A stretch of DNA of 64,000 nucleotides. Source: AC-32 sp963821495. Its GTDB lineage: Bacteria; Actinomycetota; Thermoleophilia; Gaiellales; Gaiellaceae. Each line of letters starts with the position of its first letter. Within the stretch, counting starts at the first letter, position 1. The position numbers and the translations under genes are program-made. Under the pieces are notes generated by a model. That model did not search any database and had not been told where the DNA came from. It saw nothing but the letters and a program-made list of their open reading frames with translations. The stretch covers positions 521,311 through 585,310 of the forward strand of contig CAWGEA010000001.1 in assembly GCA_963821495.1 (NCBI GenBank), written 5' to 3'. Of the stretch, positions 33,310 through 41,799 are shown piece after piece.

Positions 33310-36156
33310 ATGAACGTGGCCGCGGCCACCGAACCGCTGCTCGAGCGGAACGACGAGCTGGCCCGCATCGAGTCGGCGCTGGCCGACGCTCGCACGGGGC
33401 GCGGCAGGTTCGTGGTGGTCGAAGGGCCGGCCGGGATCGGCAAGACGGCGCTGCTCGCGTCGGCGCGTACCGCGGCGGCAGAGAGCGGAATGCGCGTGCT
33501 CCGGTCACGAGCGACGGAGATGGAGACCAACTTCGCCTTCGGAGTCGTGCGTCAGCTTTTCGAGCCGCCGCTGGTCGAGGCATCGGAGCTCGAACGTGCC
33601 GATCTGCTGCAAGGCGCTGCCGGCGCTGCGGCCGGCCTGCTTGGGCTTCCGGGCGCACCCTCTCCCGAAGGCCCGCCTTCCCGCGTCGATCCCTCGTTCG
33701 CGATCCTTCACGGTCTCTACTGGCTATGCGCGAACCTCGCTGCCGTCGGTCCGCTCTGCCTGGTCGTCGACGACACGCACTGGGCAGACGCCGCATCCCT
33801 GCGTTACCTGGCCTTCCTGCTCACACGGCTCGAAGAACTGGACGCCGCGCTCGTCGTCGCGACCCGCCCTCCCGAAGCCGGCGTAGATGCCGACGTGCTT
33901 ACGACGCTGACGACCGATTCCTCCGCCGATGTGATCCCACTCTCTCCTCTGACGAGAGCCGCCGTTGCCGAGCTTTTGGAGGCGCGGCTCGGTGAGACTC
34001 CGGATCCGGGCGTCGTCGATACGTGCCTGCGCGTAACGCGCGGGACGCCGTTCCTGGTGCGCGAGCTCGTGACCGCACTGAGCGAGGGAGGCATGGGAAG
34101 CAGTGTAGAAACGGTCGGTCGCTCGGTTCGCCTCCGCCTCCTTCGGCTGCCCGAGCCTGCGAGGCGGCTCGCGCGAGCGTTGGCGGTCCTCGAGCAGAGC
34201 GACCTGCTGCAAGCTGCGCGGCTCGCAGGCCTCGAAGAGCTCGAGGCAGCCGATGCGGCCGACCTGCTGGCGACCGCAGGGATCCTCGAGTCGGGCCGGC
34301 CGCTCATGTTCGTGCATCCGCTCGTCCGCAACGGGATCTATTTCGAGCTCTCCAGCGTCGAGCGCGCGCAAGGCCACCACCGTGCCGCTCAACTGCTCGC
34401 CGAGCAACCGGGCGCGCATGAGCACGTCGCGAAGCATTTGCTGGTCAGCGACCCTGCCGCCGATGACTGGGTTGTCGAGCGGCTGGTCGAGGCCGCCGGC
34501 GCGGCCGGGAAGCAGGGCGCTCACGAGTCGGAGGCCGTCTTCCTGCGCCGAGCGCTCGCTGAACCGCCGCCGCCGGGCGACCGGTCGGCATTGCTGCTCG
34601 ACCTCGGGATGGCCGAGGCGAGCGCCGGGCTCCGCGGCTGGCCCGAGCACTTGCAGCAGGCCGTGGACGCTGCGCCGAACGCCGCAGCAGCCGCCGAGGC
34701 GGCGATGGTGCTGGCGCACGCGCTCAGCCGCGCCCACCGCTACACGGAGGCGATCGAAGTTCTCGATCGCACATCATCGGCGCTCGATTCCCGTCACGTC
34801 GAGCTCGCGCTCCAGCTCGAGGCTGCGGCCGTCCTACCCGCGCTGAACGACCCCGTGACCGCACCCTCAGTGGCCCTCCGCCGCGAGACGTTGCGCGAGC
34901 GTGCCGCCGGCGATCCCGCGGCGCCACCCGAGGTGCTGGCTGCGGCCGCGTTCGTCTCCATCCTTACGAACGAGCCCGCCGAGACCGGCGCCGACCTCGC
35001 GACCCGAGCGCTCTTGGCCGAAGGCAGCGCACGACCAGACTCGGACGGCGGGCCATGGTTCTCGTTCGCGGCGTGGTTTTCGCATATCACGTTCTCGCTT
35101 CTTTTGGCCGAACGGTATGCGCAATTGCGGCCACTGATCGACGCCTCGATCGCGCAGGCGCGGGTGACGGGAGACGGCGGTCGGCTCGCCGTTGGCCTGC
35201 GTGATCGAGGCTGGCTTGCGCTCCGACGCGGCGATCTGAGCGCCGCCGAAGGAGATGCCCGAACGGCGCTTGCCGCGACCGCGCTCCCCGCACCACCCAT
35301 GTACCGCGTCATGAACGGCAGTCTGCTCATCAAGGTGCTCGTCGATCAGGGCAAGCTTGACGCCGCAGACCAGGCGCTCGCGCCGCTCGATCCCGAAGCA
35401 GGGAGCGGATTCGCCTCGGCCTGGGGTCTTCGCTTCGCCCACGGACGTCTGCGGGTCGCACAAGGACGAGTCGCCGAAGGGCTGGAGGACTTCTTGGGCC
35501 TTGGCGTAGATCTGACGCGAGCGATCGTCACATGCCCGAGTTACCTCCCCTGGCGCTCGGAGGCGGCGCTCGCCCAGCTCGCGCTCGGCGAGCGCGAATC
35601 GGCGGGGCGCCTCGCAGAGGAGGAGCTCGAGCTCGCGCGGGCATTCGGCGCCCCGCGTGCGCTCGGTGTCGCGAAGCGTGCCGCCGGCGTCGTGGCCGGC
35701 GGTGACCGTGGAGCGCTTCTGCTCCGTGAGGCGATCGAGTTATTCGAGCGTGGCGATGCGCGCCTGGAGAGAGCCCGTGCCCTCGCCGATCTCGGTGCCC
35801 TGCTGCGCCGGCGCAATCTGCGAACCGAGGCGCGAGAGCTCCTTCGCGAGGCACTCGACGCCGCTCACCGCTTGGGCGCCAGACCCCTCGCCGAATACGC
35901 CGAGACCGAGCTCCGCGCCACCGGCGCGCGCCCGCGCCGGGTCGTCCTCACGGGGCTCGACTCGCTGACAGCCAGCGAGCGACGGATCGCCGAGCTTGCC
36001 GGCGAGGGCCTCACCAACCGCGAGATCGCACAGGCGCTGTTCATTACCGCCCGCACGGTCGAGGGTCACCTCACGAGTGTCTTCCGCAAGCTGCGACTTG
36101 AGTCGCGAGATGCGCTTCCCGCCGCACTAGCCGGCGGCGCTTCAGTCCCGGCCTAG
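33310..36156 (+). CDS. LuxR-family transcriptional regulator with AAA ATPase domain (LAL/MalT type)
   Basis: The 948-residue protein has an N-terminal ATPase domain with Walker A GPAGIGKT (39-46) and Walker B CLVVDDTHWAD near residue 155. A long middle of TPR-like helices follows (about 400-870), and a C-terminal LuxR helix-turn-helix (LTASERRIAELAGEGLTNREIAQALFITARTVEGHL, about 885-920). Such proteins are large signal-activated transcription factors. I start at the ATG at 33310, because the upstream open frame has no conserved sequence. It lies in the island; its likely targets are unknown, but the secreted-protein genes downstream are candidates. Confidence 0.88.
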   Translation: MNVAAATEPLLERNDELARIESALADARTGRGRFVVVEGPAGIGKTALLASARTAAAESGMRVLRSRATEMETNFAFGVVRQLFEPPLVEASELERADLLQGAAGAAAGLLGLPGAPSPEGPPSRVDPSFAILHGLYWLCANLAAVGPLCLVVDDTHWADAASLRYLAFLLTRLEELDAALVVATRPPEAGVDADVLTTLTTDSSADVIPLSPLTRAAVAELLEARLGETPDPGVVDTCLRVTRGTPFLVRELVTALSEGGMGSSVETVGRSVRLRLLRLPEPARRLARALAVLEQSDLLQAARLAGLEELEAADAADLLATAGILESGRPLMFVHPLVRNGIYFELSSVERAQGHHRAAQLLAEQPGAHEHVAKHLLVSDPAADDWVVERLVEAAGAAGKQGAHESEAVFLRRALAEPPPPGDRSALLLDLGMAEASAGLRGWPEHLQQAVDAAPNAAAAAEAAMVLAHALSRAHRYTEAIEVLDRTSSALDSRHVELALQLEAAAVLPALNDPVTAPSVALRRETLRERAAGDPAAPPEVLAAAAFVSILTNEPAETGADLATRALLAEGSARPDSDGGPWFSFAAWFSHITFSLLLAERYAQLRPLIDASIAQARVTGDGGRLAVGLRDRGWLALRRGDLSAAEGDARTALAATALPAPPMYRVMNGSLLIKVLVDQGKLDAADQALAPLDPEAGSGFASAWGLRFAHGRLRVAQGRVAEGLEDFLGLGVDLTRAIVTCPSYLPWRSEAALAQLALGERESAGRLAEEELELARAFGAPRALGVAKRAAGVVAGGDRGALLLREAIELFERGDARLERARALADLGALLRRRNLRTEARELLREALDAAHRLGARPLAEYAETELRATGARPRRVVLTGLDSLTASERRIAELAGEGLTNREIAQALFITARTVEGHLTSVFRKLRLESRDALPAALAGGASVPA

Positions 36157-36637
36157 CGTCCTGACTGACCCGAGGTCGAGCATCACTGTCGTGCGCTCGC
36201 CACAGGCCGCTTGCGCCGCGGCGGACGAGCGCAAGACGCACGGCGCCGAGGTTGCTCGCTACTCCATGCCGGTCGCACGCGCGTCGTCGACCTCGCCCGC
36301 CGCATTGCGGTTGCCGGCGAGCTGCGAGCTGTCGTCTCGGAGCTGACGAAGCGCTCGAATGCGGCGCACGCCAGCAACGCGGATGGGTAAACGCTCCGAC
36401 GGGTCAGTGCCCGACGCCCAGCCGCACATTTGGCGACGCTGACTGGTGTTACCCGTCCCCTGACCCGACGTCCGGCAAAGACAGGGGGGTCGCCAGGCAA
36501 AGACAGGGGGGTCGTCACGGTGCGAACGCGGGTCCGCCGCCTCCACCATCGCCGAGACAAGCCAATCAGGCATCGCGATCAAAGAGGAGTAAGTGCTAAC
36601 CGCATTCGAATCCATCATTGGCAAGGAGGGTTGGAAG
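36157..36637. other. Gene-poor stretch with short direct repeats
   Basis: No intact gene is visible. A 19-base unit GGCAAAGACAGGGGGGTCG occurs at 36474-36492 and again at 36496-36514. A + strand frame ending at 36390 reads VDLARRIAVAGELRAVVSELTKRSN and may be the tail of a lost helical protein. The end of the region holds the ribosome site of the secreted-protein gene. Confidence 0.4.
36474..36514. repeat. Tandem 19-bp direct repeat
   Basis: Two exact copies of GGCAAAGACAGGGGGGTCG are separated by three bases. The unit resembles the outer ends of some insertion sequences as I recall them, so this could be a scar of an excised or deleted IS. No transposase is seen beside it. Confidence 0.6.
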
Positions 36638-37162
36638 ATGAAGATCATTGCACTCGTGCCGGCGGCGCTGGTAGCGGCCGTTCTGCTTGTCTCGGCGACC
36701 GCCTCGGCGGCGCCCGGCAACGTCGGCTTCGGCTTCAACGCGAGGGACATCAGCGGCTTTCCGACCGGTTCGGCCACCCTTACGGGCGGCGGTGCCTACA
36801 ACCCCGTGAGCGGCTTCGTCCACTCCGCTGGCGGCTTTCGCTGCACGAGCGATGTCGGCCAGGGCCCGCTGACCGGCTGCCTCGCCGGCGAAGGCGTTCG
36901 CTGGGATACGGTCGATCTCCGGAGGAGCACGACCTTCAAGTGCACCGGGGCGGCGGCGGAGTCCCTGAAGACCGCAATCACCGATGAGAACACGGTCGGG
37001 CTTGACGCGGACTTCTACCGTGCCGGTGACGGGAACGACGAGTCCTTCACCGCGCAGATGATCGTCTCCGCCGATGACATTGCGCCCGACATCCTCGGGA
37101 TCCAGAACGTTTGGATCCAGGGCGTCGGCTGCGCCTCGGCGATTGCGAACTTCAGTTCCTGA
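36638..37162 (+). CDS. Secreted hypothetical protein
   Basis: The 174-residue precursor begins at an ATG with AAGGAGGG upstream (36623-36630) and a clear Sec signal peptide (MKIIALVPAALVAAVLLVSATASA). The mature part is Gly/Thr-rich with two Cys pairs (GGFRCTSDVGQGPLTGCLAGE and FKCTGAAAE ... VGCASAIANF) and looks beta-rich. No family is recognised. It lies 23 bases before the Tat-exported ferritin-like gene and is probably cotranscribed with it. Confidence 0.7.
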   Translation: MKIIALVPAALVAAVLLVSATASAAPGNVGFGFNARDISGFPTGSATLTGGGAYNPVSGFVHSAGGFRCTSDVGQGPLTGCLAGEGVRWDTVDLRRSTTFKCTGAAAESLKTAITDENTVGLDADFYRAGDGNDESFTAQMIVSADDIAPDILGIQNVWIQGVGCASAIANFSS

Positions 37163-37185
37163 AGTCGACCCGGAAGGAGGAGATC

Positions 37186-38277
37186 ATGCAAACGACCGAA
37201 CAGTCGGACCACCACGGCACTAGCCGACGTTCCTTCTTGCTCAAGGGGGCCGCGGTCGGAGCAGGGGCCATCGGCGCGGGGCGGCTGCTGACCGATGCCT
37301 CACCGGCCTTCGCAAGCGGCGGCCTTACCAAAGGCGACGCGGCGATTCTCCGCTTCCTGGCTGCGGCCGAGATCCTCGAGACCGACATGTGGCAGCAGTA
37401 CAACGAGCTCGCCGGCATCCAGGACAGCGAAGTCCCTGGTGGAACCGGCAATCCCGACTACACCGAGGCGGTCGCGGTGCTGGACGAGGACATGGACCAG
37501 TACATCCACGACAACACCGACGACGAGATCAGCCACTTCACCTTCATCAACGCCTACCTGAAGGCGCACGGCGCGCAAACGGTCAACCTGGACAAGTTCC
37601 GCACCCTGCCCAGCAGCACGGCAACGGGAGCCCAGCAGATCGGACGGCTGACCAACCTGATGCAGCTGACCATCAACACCAGCTTCTGGACACGCTACCG
37701 CAGCGACTCGCAGAACCCCGACTTCGGCGACGTTCTCCCAAATGCCGTCCCCGACCTCGCCACTGGCCAGCACCCGGCGATCCCGCGCAGCGACGCCGAT
37801 CTCGCCCCGCCCGACCACCTGCAGGCGATCGCCAACACGGCCGGCTTCCACTTCGCCTGGATCGAGCAGGGCGGTACCACGCTCTACGCCGCGCTCGCCC
37901 AGCGGGTCACCCATTCCGAGGTGCTGCGGATCCTGCTCAGCATCGGCGGCTCCGAGATCATGCACTTCCAGACCTGGCAGGACAAAGCCGGCAACGCGCT
38001 TCCCTTGACCGATCCCATCACCGGGCTCACGTTCCCCGACCTCAACGCCGACGGCGAGCTGACCCAGACCAACCTGATCATGCCGGAGCCGACGATCTTC
38101 CTCGATCGCAAGTTTCCAATCGTCTCGATCATCCGCCCCACCGAGACCGACGGCGCCGCCATGGGCACAGTCAGGGCCTTCACCAACGACGGCCTCTTCA
38201 TCGGACAATCACGAGAGTTCTTCGCCGTCCTCACACAGCTGGCAAAGGCCGCCGACGCGGCCCGACACGGGTCGTGA
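37186..38277 (+). CDS. Tat-exported ferritin-like domain protein
   Basis: The 363-residue precursor has a twin-arginine signal (SRRSFLLKGAAVGAGAIGAG, residues 13-32), with ribosome site AAGGAGG at 37174-37180. The mature protein is a ferritin-like helical bundle: LRFLAAAEILETDMWQQYNELAG, DEISHFTFINAYLKAHG and HSEVLRILLSIGGSEIMHFQTWQD carry E-x6-Y and E-x2-H type metal ligands. Known relatives are exported ferritin-like proteins of desiccation or stress islands with no proven function. A strong terminator follows. Confidence 0.8.
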   Translation: MQTTEQSDHHGTSRRSFLLKGAAVGAGAIGAGRLLTDASPAFASGGLTKGDAAILRFLAAAEILETDMWQQYNELAGIQDSEVPGGTGNPDYTEAVAVLDEDMDQYIHDNTDDEISHFTFINAYLKAHGAQTVNLDKFRTLPSSTATGAQQIGRLTNLMQLTINTSFWTRYRSDSQNPDFGDVLPNAVPDLATGQHPAIPRSDADLAPPDHLQAIANTAGFHFAWIEQGGTTLYAALAQRVTHSEVLRILLSIGGSEIMHFQTWQDKAGNALPLTDPITGLTFPDLNADGELTQTNLIMPEPTIFLDRKFPIVSIIRPTETDGAAMGTVRAFTNDGLFIGQSREFFAVLTQLAKAADAARHGS

Positions 38278-38349
38278 GCGACGTGCCCCCGACCGACGTA
38301 CGCCTGCCTGGTCGTACTGGAGCAGACGATCCTCTAGATCACCTGCTGA

Positions 38350-38379
38350 CGCTGGGGCGGTGATTCAGCCGCCCCAGCG
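38350..38379 (+). terminator. Strong hairpin terminator after the ferritin-like gene
   Basis: CGCTGGGGCGG and CCGCCCCAGCG form a perfect 11-bp stem with an 8-base loop, 73 bases after the stop codon. No long T tract follows, as is common in GC-rich Actinobacteria. The following stretch to 38587 shows no convincing gene. Confidence 0.7.
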
Positions 38380-38586
38380 TCTCGCCACTCTTCGCGAGGA
38401 GGTTAGGAAGGGTGTGTGCAGGCGAGCGCAAACGCCCAGGTCGCGCTCATGCCACCGCACGGCCACCTCGAATGCTGGCGGGGGCTTCCTTCTGAGCGAT
38501 CAGGATCGTCAGCTCAAGCGCGTCCGCTAGGTCGAGCCGAGAAGTTCCTTCGCTACCGCCTCTGCGACGGTGAGGTTCCCGCGCTC

Positions 38587-38672
38587 GAGCGCTCGCCGAA
38601 AGATCGCTAGATGGCCCTGCGAGGTCGACGCTCCTCCTCCCTCCGGGCCGGACGGCGGCCTCAGTCTACGAG
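38587..38672. repeat. Island dispersed repeat, copy 2
   Basis: GCTCGCCGAAAGATCG, ATGGCCCTGCGAGGTCGACG and CTCCGGGCCGGACGGCGGCC align with copy 1 at 33087. On the minus strand it opens a frame reading HLAIFRRALERGNLTVAEAVAKELLG, which looks protein-like but stops soon after, suggesting a gene fragment. Confidence 0.55.
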
Positions 38673-38769
38673 CGGAGCGCGGTCGGGACGAGGGCTGATG
38701 TGAAGAGGGCGGATGTGAAACTCGAGGGTGGTAGGGTCGAGCGTCTTCGACAGGAGGAGGATCACCCCA

Positions 38770-39084
38770 ATGCAGTACCTCATCGCCGGTCAGCACCCAC
38801 CTGATCTATGCCCCTCGGCTAACGAAACGGTTAGGAACCTCTCGCAGGAGGGTGCCGCTCAGATACCCGAACTTGCCGAGAAGCTAGGCGTCAAGCTCCT
38901 GGCGACCTACGTCCCCATGAACAACCACATGGTCTTTGCGGCCGTCGAGGCTGACGACATGGACACGGTGCGCGAGTTTGCCTTCCAATCAAGGCTGGGC
39001 CAGTGGAACACGGTGGAGATCTACCAGACGTCGACCTTGGAGGAGGCTCTCACGAAGGTCAACGAACTGCCGACGATCTACTAA
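38770..39084 (+). CDS. Small ferredoxin-fold protein (DUF3303/GYD-like)
   Basis: The 104-residue protein starts at an ATG preceded by AGGAGGAGG (38752-38760). Its alternating strands and helices (MQYLIAGQH, AAQIPELAEKLGVKLLATYVPMNNHMVFAAVEADDMDTVREFAFQ) fit the dimeric alpha+beta barrel group that includes DUF3303, GYD and EthD-like proteins. Homologues have no settled function. Single gene within the island. Confidence 0.65.
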   Translation: MQYLIAGQHPPDLCPSANETVRNLSQEGAAQIPELAEKLGVKLLATYVPMNNHMVFAAVEADDMDTVREFAFQSRLGQWNTVEIYQTSTLEEALTKVNELPTIY

Positions 39085-39127
39085 AGGTCGACGCTCTCCT
39101 CCCTCGGGGCCAGGGGACGGCCGGCCG
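39085..39127. repeat. Island dispersed repeat, partial copy 3
   Basis: AGGTCGACGCTCTCCTCCCT followed by CGGGGCCAGGGGACGGCCG matches the middle of copies 1 and 2. It begins immediately after the stop of the DUF3303-like gene, so copies sit at gene borders in the island. Confidence 0.45.
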
Positions 39128-39191
39128 AGAAACTTCAGTACTGCGGCAGGGGGCGCTCTCTGTGCGACAAACAGAGCCGATCAACAGGCAG

Positions 39192-39222
39192 TATCGGGAG
39201 GCAGGATTTCAACCTGCGACTC
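39192..39222 (-). other. tRNA 3'-end-like fragment
   Basis: On the minus strand the bases read as a T arm (GCAGG-TTGAAAT-CCTGC) followed by an acceptor-like CTCCCGA and preceded by GAGTC, like the last third of a tRNA. The rest of the cloverleaf is missing and the KS coding region begins a few bases away. It may be an old attachment-site remnant of another element. Confidence 0.35.
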
Positions 39223-39226
39223 CCGG

Positions 39227-40489
39227 TCATGCGCTCTGCGGTTCCGGCCCGTCGACCAACTTGCGCATGATGAGGGCAGCGTTGTGACCGCCGAAGCCGA
39301 AGCTGTTGCTCAGCGCGACTCGGACGGGTAGCTCCCGCGCTTTGTTAGGAACGCAGTCGATGTCACAGGCGGGATCAGGCGTCTGGTAGTTGATCGTTGG
39401 CGGCACGATGTCGCGGTCGACCGCGAGGACAGTGAATGCGGCTTCAACCGCACCCGCCGCTCCAAGGCAGTGGCCGGTCGCGCCTTTCGTTCCGGAGACT
39501 GCGAGCGTCGAGACCTTGTCCTCGCCGAATGCCAGCTTGAGTGCGCGCGTCTCGATCGCGTCGCCGAGCCCCGTTGAGCTTGCGTGGGCGTTGACGTAGT
39601 CGACGTCTGTCGGAGCGACCGCCGCGTCAGCCAGCGCAGCCTGCACCGCACGGGCTTGTCCGGCGCCGAGCGGATCGGGCTCGGTCATGTGGAAGGAGTC
39701 TGAGCTGAGGCCGTAGCCGGCGAGCTCCGCGTAGACCTTGGCGCCACGGGCACGAGCGTGTTCCATCTCCTCCAGCACAAGGACGGCTGCCCCCTCGCCC
39801 ATCACGAAGCCGTCCCGGTCGGCATCAAAGGGCCGACTGGCACCTGCGGGATCGCCGTTTCGGGATGAGAGTGCTCGCATGGCTGCGAAGCCTGCAACCG
39901 CCAGCTCGGTGATCCCCGCCTCGCTTCCCCCGCAGAGCATCACTTCGGCCCGCCCCAACCGGATCGCGTCGTACCCCTCGCCGACCGCCATCGCTGACGC
40001 AGCGCACGCCGTGCACGGGGCGCCGAGCGGGCCGCGCGTCCCCAGCTCCATCGACACCCACCCGGCCGCCATGTTCGGCATGAACGCCGTCACCAAACTG
40101 GGATGGATCCGTTGAGACTCATCGAGTTCGTGCAGACACGCCGCGAGGCTCGCGACACCCCCTTGCGCGGTCGCGATCGAGGCACCGACCCGATCGGGCT
40201 CAGACCCGATCTCTAGGCCGGCGTCGCTTTCCGCCATCCGCGCCGCGGCCACCGCAAACTGCGCGAAGCGGTCGATCTTGCGGATTGTCTTCCGATCGAG
40301 CCACTGCTCCGGCTCGAAGTCGCTCGCCTCACAAGCGATCCGCACAGAATGATCCGAAGCGGCGAAGGCGGTGATCGGGCCGGCCCCACCTTCTCCAGCC
40401 AAGAGCCGATGCCAGGTCGTGTCGATGTCCGGGCCGAGCGGTGTAACAGCGCCTAAGCCGGTCACCACAACCCGCCGTTCAGCGCTCAT
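39227..40489 (-). CDS. fabF: Beta-ketoacyl-ACP synthase II (FabF-like)
   Basis: The 420-residue thiolase-fold protein keeps the full KAS II triad: Cys162 in APCTACAASAMAV, His in VNAHASSTGLGD (about 303) and His in GTKGATGHCLGAAGAVE (about 340). The C-terminus SNSFGFGGHNAALIMRK is canonical. It catalyses the condensing step of fatty-acid or polyketide chain extension with malonyl-ACP. No other fatty-acid gene or carrier protein lies beside it, so as an island gene it is likely an extra synthase. ATG start. Confidence 0.9.
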   Translation of the reverse strand: MSAERRVVVTGLGAVTPLGPDIDTTWHRLLAGEGGAGPITAFAASDHSVRIACEASDFEPEQWLDRKTIRKIDRFAQFAVAAARMAESDAGLEIGSEPDRVGASIATAQGGVASLAACLHELDESQRIHPSLVTAFMPNMAAGWVSMELGTRGPLGAPCTACAASAMAVGEGYDAIRLGRAEVMLCGGSEAGITELAVAGFAAMRALSSRNGDPAGASRPFDADRDGFVMGEGAAVLVLEEMEHARARGAKVYAELAGYGLSSDSFHMTEPDPLGAGQARAVQAALADAAVAPTDVDYVNAHASSTGLGDAIETRALKLAFGEDKVSTLAVSGTKGATGHCLGAAGAVEAAFTVLAVDRDIVPPTINYQTPDPACDIDCVPNKARELPVRVALSNSFGFGGHNAALIMRKLVDGPEPQSA

Positions 40490-40598
40490 GGAAGCCGCCG
40501 TCGATCTCGGTGCGACGCAGGGCTCGGCGAGCCGGTCGAGTTGCTCATCGATCTCGTGGCGCTTTGCCGAGGACTCGATTCGATGGGCAGGCTGTCCT

Positions 40599-40931
40599 CT
40601 AGCTCTTCTGCCGATGCCGCTCGTCGTGCAGGCGCTTGACGGCGTCGTAGAGCGCCCTCGGCCGGTCGCCGCCGCTCGGGACGCTCAGCGTGAAAAAGAC
40701 GGCCTCGGCCCCATCCCCGCCCAGGGTGACCGGCTCGGCGGTGTCCTCGATCAGCCGGAGCTCGATCGCATCGGCGACGGCTCGAGCTCCTACGGCTCCT
40801 TCGGCGCCAGGCTCGTGCGCCGCCTTCACCCTCAGGTTCTCCGCCATGAGCGTCGCCGCTCGCTCGTCGAGCGGGTACGGCTGGCTGGCGACCTCGAACA
40901 CGACCTCCACTCGGCTGAGCCTACTCCCCAT
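40599..40931 (-). CDS. Hypothetical small protein
   Basis: A 110-residue protein with ATG start. It reads RVEVVFEVASQPYPLDERAATLMAENLRVKAAHEPG ... AIELRLIEDTAEPVTLGGDGAEAVFFTL, a mixed strand/helix pattern, ending in a basic KRLHDERHRQKS. No family is recognised. It diverges from the ClpP gene at 41075; the gap between holds any promoter of either. Confidence 0.5.
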   Translation of the reverse strand: MGSRLSRVEVVFEVASQPYPLDERAATLMAENLRVKAAHEPGAEGAVGARAVADAIELRLIEDTAEPVTLGGDGAEAVFFTLSVPSGGDRPRALYDAVKRLHDERHRQKS

Positions 40932-41074
40932 GGTGGGGGTGCCGTGATTCTCCCGGGCGTCGGTCCGGTGAAGCTCGAGAACACGCAGACTGTAAGAGTG
41001 AGCACTACGCAGCCTGCGGGTTCTCTTGAAGGCAAGAAAGGCGAAGCTGGGAGCACAGAATCAGGGAGCAGCGA

Positions 41075-41686
41075 ATGAGCCCGTTGATTCCGATGGTGGT
41101 CGAGCAGACCGGGTACGGCGAGCGCGCCTTCGACATCTACTCGCGCCTCCTCAACGAGCGGATCATCTTCCTCGGCACACCGATCGACGACGAGATCGCC
41201 AACCTGACGATCGCCGAACTGCTCCATCTCGAATCGGACGACCCCGACAAGGACATCTCGCTCTACATCAACTGCCCGGGCGGCTCCGTCTACGCCGGCC
41301 TCGCCATCTACGACACGATGAAGTTCGTCAAGCCGGCGATCGCGACCATCTCGGTCGGGATCGCGATGTCGCTGGGCGCGCTTCTGCTTGCTGCCGGCGC
41401 AAAGGGCAAGCGGATGGCGCTCCCGAACGCGAAGATCCTCATCCACCAGCTCTGGGGTGGCTTCGAGGGGCAGGCGAGCGACATCGAGATCCAGGCCCGG
41501 GAGGCGATCGCGCTCAAGCGGCGGATGGAGGAGATCGTCGCCGAGCACAGCGGGCAGCCGCTCGCAAAGGTCTCCAAGGACATGGAGCGCGACTACTTCA
41601 TGACTGCAGAGGAAGCGGTGGAGTACGGCCTCATCGACAAGGTGCTCGCGCGCCGCTTCGAGTCCGATGCACGACCCGCTGGGTAG
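41075..41686 (+). CDS. clpP: ATP-dependent Clp protease proteolytic subunit (ClpP), variant active-site context
   Basis: The 203-residue protein has ClpP features: QTGYGERAFDIYSRLLNERIIFLG at the N-terminus, INCPGGSVYAGLAIYDTM, nucleophile Ser in GIAMSLGALLLAAG, His in ILIHQLWGGFEGQASDIEI and Asp in EEAVEYGLIDKVL. The usual serine context is GQAASMGA and the usual His context is HQPLGG, so this is a diverged paralogue. It would form a tetradecamer fed by a Clp ATPase encoded elsewhere. A single gene in the island, not paired with clpX. Confidence 0.88.
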   Translation: MSPLIPMVVEQTGYGERAFDIYSRLLNERIIFLGTPIDDEIANLTIAELLHLESDDPDKDISLYINCPGGSVYAGLAIYDTMKFVKPAIATISVGIAMSLGALLLAAGAKGKRMALPNAKILIHQLWGGFEGQASDIEIQAREAIALKRRMEEIVAEHSGQPLAKVSKDMERDYFMTAEEAVEYGLIDKVLARRFESDARPAG

Positions 41687-41799
41687 GTGTCCGCGTCGAG
41701 AATCAGAGCGCTAGGCTTGGTCGAGCCGGCGCCGGGGCAGTCACGGGTCCCGGTGGCGCAGATGGCGGAGTTGGAGCGCGGGGTCCGCTCCCAGGCGGA

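Noticed and set aside
38416..38610. A 64-residue + strand open frame after the ferritin terminator
   Set aside because: No ribosome site, no protein-like pattern, and it overlaps the dispersed repeat.
40371..41078. A 235-residue + strand frame opposite fabF and the 40599 gene
   Set aside because: It runs antisense to a conserved synthase gene with no homologous features.
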